A model generated the notes under the pieces. It saw only the letters and a program-made list of their open reading frames with translations, searched no databases and was not told the DNA's origin. A stretch of DNA of 64,000 nt from Archegozetes longisetosus (lineage: Eukaryota > Arthropoda > Arachnida > Sarcoptiformes > Trhypochthoniidae), in the NCBI GenBank assembly GCA_018873245.2, contig JAEMBT020000006.1, positions 7,461,855 through 7,525,854 of the forward strand, in the 5' to 3' direction. The position numbers and the translations under genes are program-made. Shown piece after piece: positions 61,369 through 64,000 of the stretch. Each line of letters begins with the position of its first letter. The first letter of the stretch is position 1.

Positions 61369-64000
61369 GTTGAATACTTCTATAATCCTTCAGGCTTTCA
61401 TACTTTGATATAAGTTTAATGTTGCATGAGTTCTCTATAGTTGGTAATACATTTTATTTCTATATAAATCTCTTCATAAATAAATAGCATAGTGTTTGCC
61501 CTCTCAAAGCATTGGCAATATGAAAGTTAGCGAATTTCTATATGATTATGATATGTTTGTCTTTCAAATATCACAATAATATGATTATAGTTTTCCGATT
61601 CCTGATCGATCCTAATAAGATTTACGAAAATGTATTATTCAAGTATAAAAATACTCAGTTTGAATAATTGAAAAATGATTGTCAAAATAACACCCGAAAT
61701 GATACTTATTTGCATTGCACACACAACACATTTATAATATGATAACAACTCTCGTTAGAAGTAACGCGTAAATTGCAATTATCACCATTAGGTCACTTTT
61801 CTAAACATGACTGACAATAAGTGAGTTAGGAATAAATATGACCTGAGATTTGTTATTTATTTTGTATTTTTGGCGATCAAAGGGCATGTCAGTACACAAT
61901 TGACAAGTGAGACATTGAAGGGATACGCCTTAACCGAGTGGAAGCTTCTGTAAGACAAGAGTTATTGTTGCGCAGTATCGTATCGTTTGCCCATCTGTGC
62001 CCTCTCTATCTCTCATTTATGTTTTACTTTAAAGATGCTTTTTAAATGGCAAAAGGATTATTTCTATCAAGCAAAAGTTACCGCTGATAAAATCCAATAT
62101 TCATCTAAGCGCTTGAGCATTCTAATACAAGTGATTCATAACTTACGAATGCTTTTCCGTTATGTCTCCATAGTTGCCAAGAATAGATCCAACTTTTATA
62201 ACATAACGATCAGCCAAATAAACGCATTATCTATTTGCGAAACAATATTCAACACTTCAACTAGTTGTTCTACTATCTTAAGCATTGACTTATTTAGCTT
62301 TCTATCTTTAGATCAACCACATATGTGGAACATTTATAAATATCATAACAAATATTTAAAGTTAAACTGTCAAACACTTGCCACGAATAAGTTATATGAT
62401 CAACGTTGTATTGGTACAATTTGAGAAACTAGATATCAACACACATACACTTGACTGAGTAATTATCATATAAAGTTTTGCTAGTTATCAAGCATTGATA
62501 TAAATTTTATTAAATATTAGTATGAATTTTACAAATAATTATCAAACCAATAACAAAAATAATCCGATCTTATCTCATATTTGTTGTAGTATTGACAGAA
62601 TCAGTTGAGAGTTTGACTTATTCACAAGAATATGACAGTATTGAGAAGCATGAGGTAAAATAAGAATATATCGTGTAGAAGTATAACTAAGTAAAAAGAA
62701 TCAGTCCAACAGCGAATTGACAGTTGATACGAAGAACACATAATAAGAGAATGGTAGGAAGTTACGGATCTAGTTGTAGAATGCAATATATAGCTTATAA
62801 TTTACGTTATGCGTTGAATAGCAAGTCTATATTAATAATTTCTACCTAAGGTTTATTGCTATGACTACAGAGTAGATGTGTTGAAAGCAGATAATATAAG
62901 AGTATTAATACCTGAATCGTTCTATCAAACTCTGTATTGAACAATTCTACCATAAATATATAATAGTATAAGTCATGTTCAAATACCACTCAATACTTTC
63001 AATTATCGCTAATTCATGCTCAACCCCTAATTACTTTTCACTATCTTTTCATAGTTATTATTGGCTGTCATTTTTCATTTTTATTGCTAATAACCATTCA
63101 AACATCGTGTCAATCAAATTACTGCTTTTAATTCCCTTTTTTATTTCTCTAACTAATTAGTGACACGTATAGTAAATCTATAGAAAAATATTGTCACAAA
63201 ATCTTAAAACAAAAATAAAAATTATTCTGAGAATGGATTCTAGACTTAGAATATAATGAATCAAATGTAAGGTATGAGTTATGAATCTTGTAAGAAATAG
63301 TGTCACTTCTAACGTATTCAAAGTGCAAATATGAATTAATTATTTGAGTCAAGTAAATTGCTAGCAAAAAGTTATTTATTCAGAAACCACATATATTCAT
63401 AATCTAACTGAAGCCATCAAAGTAAATAAGGTAATTATGATGGAAATTAAAGCGCTGAGTTTTCAAAAGATCGTTCAGAGTTGTTAAGAAAACAAGTAAA
63501 ATATACATGTCTCCTACATGTTCGCGATCAATATATTTTAATTTTGCGTAAAAAATCTAGTCTAAAAACTTCGAGTTCTCTCTTTACATTTATGTGCTTT
63601 TATTTGCAAAATAAATCATTTATTTAAAACTGAACTAATTCGCCAGATTTCGATTAAAATCAACTTTCTGGTTTGGCTGTTTAAATTAGATATATACATA
63701 CATATATACACACATATATACATCTAATCTAAAAATTCAAGCTTAAAATCTATGAGCTCGGTTGAAGTCGGTTTGAAAGACATTTTTTCATCAATTTTTA
63801 CAGAAAAATTAATATAAAACCTTTGCTACAATTAATTACAGAACGCATGAAATACGATTAATATTTTCTCGATTTAAAACTAAAAACTAATCTAAAATGT
63901 TTTCTGATTACATGTCATATTTAACTTTTTATTGGCCGATTATAACGGTTTTAACCGAAAACTAGGAACCCAATTTATAATTATAGAACATTATCGATAT
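61369..64000. other. Upstream flank of SK
   Basis: Expected to hold SK promoter or 5' UTR sequence. An ATG-initiated frame of 129 codons at 62035-62424 (+) is unusually long for such AT-rich DNA but has no motif I recognise. A TA/CA-rich microsatellite lies at 63689-63722. Confidence 0.4.

Overview
The window is eukaryotic nuclear DNA from an animal, most likely an arthropod. It is strongly AT-rich. Its genes are cut by GT-AG introns, many only 60-140 bp long. The proteins are metazoan: DNAJA-type Hsp40, Bora, cyclin D, UTP20, an SK potassium channel and a PRR5/Protor protein. The SK pore region reads like the insect orthologue. Short TTAGG-like runs (CCTAACCTAA) are scattered about, as in many arthropods. 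I cannot name the species. I saw no rRNA, tRNA, CRISPR array or bacterial-type operon.

Layout. (1) 1-3987: no gene recognised; holds a 686-bp transposon-like element with terminal inverted repeats and a target duplication, then a minisatellite. (2) 3988-5502 (+): seven-exon PRR5/Protor gene (mTORC2 partner). (3) 7037-8275 (-): intronless DNAJA-type Hsp40 with two heat-shock elements upstream. (4) 10400-11373 (-): Bora, activator of Aurora A and Plk1, with an apparent reading-frame break near its start. (5) 11374-20035: gene-free spacer with a 75-nt hairpin, a small TA-flanked inverted-repeat element and two GC-rich palindromes. (6) 20036-33399 (+): five-exon cyclin D with an 8.6-kb third intron and two short upstream ORFs. 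(7) 34822-43033 (-): UTP20, 2690 aa, almost all in one 7.9-kb exon. (8) 43721-44296: second inverted-repeat element. (9) 48225-61368 (-): ten-exon SK channel whose introns carry a 659-bp long-inverted-repeat element and a separate 190-bp foldback. (10) 61369-64000: upstream of SK, nothing firm.

Function. Four of the six genes act in growth and cell-cycle control: PRR5 (mTORC2), cyclin D (G1 entry), Bora (mitotic entry) and UTP20 (40S ribosome assembly). DNAJA is a general co-chaperone and SK a neuronal or muscle channel. There is no sign that they act as a cluster; neighbours are tandem, convergent or widely spaced. The points most worth a second look are the inverted-repeat elements, the Bora frame break, the UTP20 giant exon and the heat-shock elements. 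I found no gene set that looks like an undescribed biological system.
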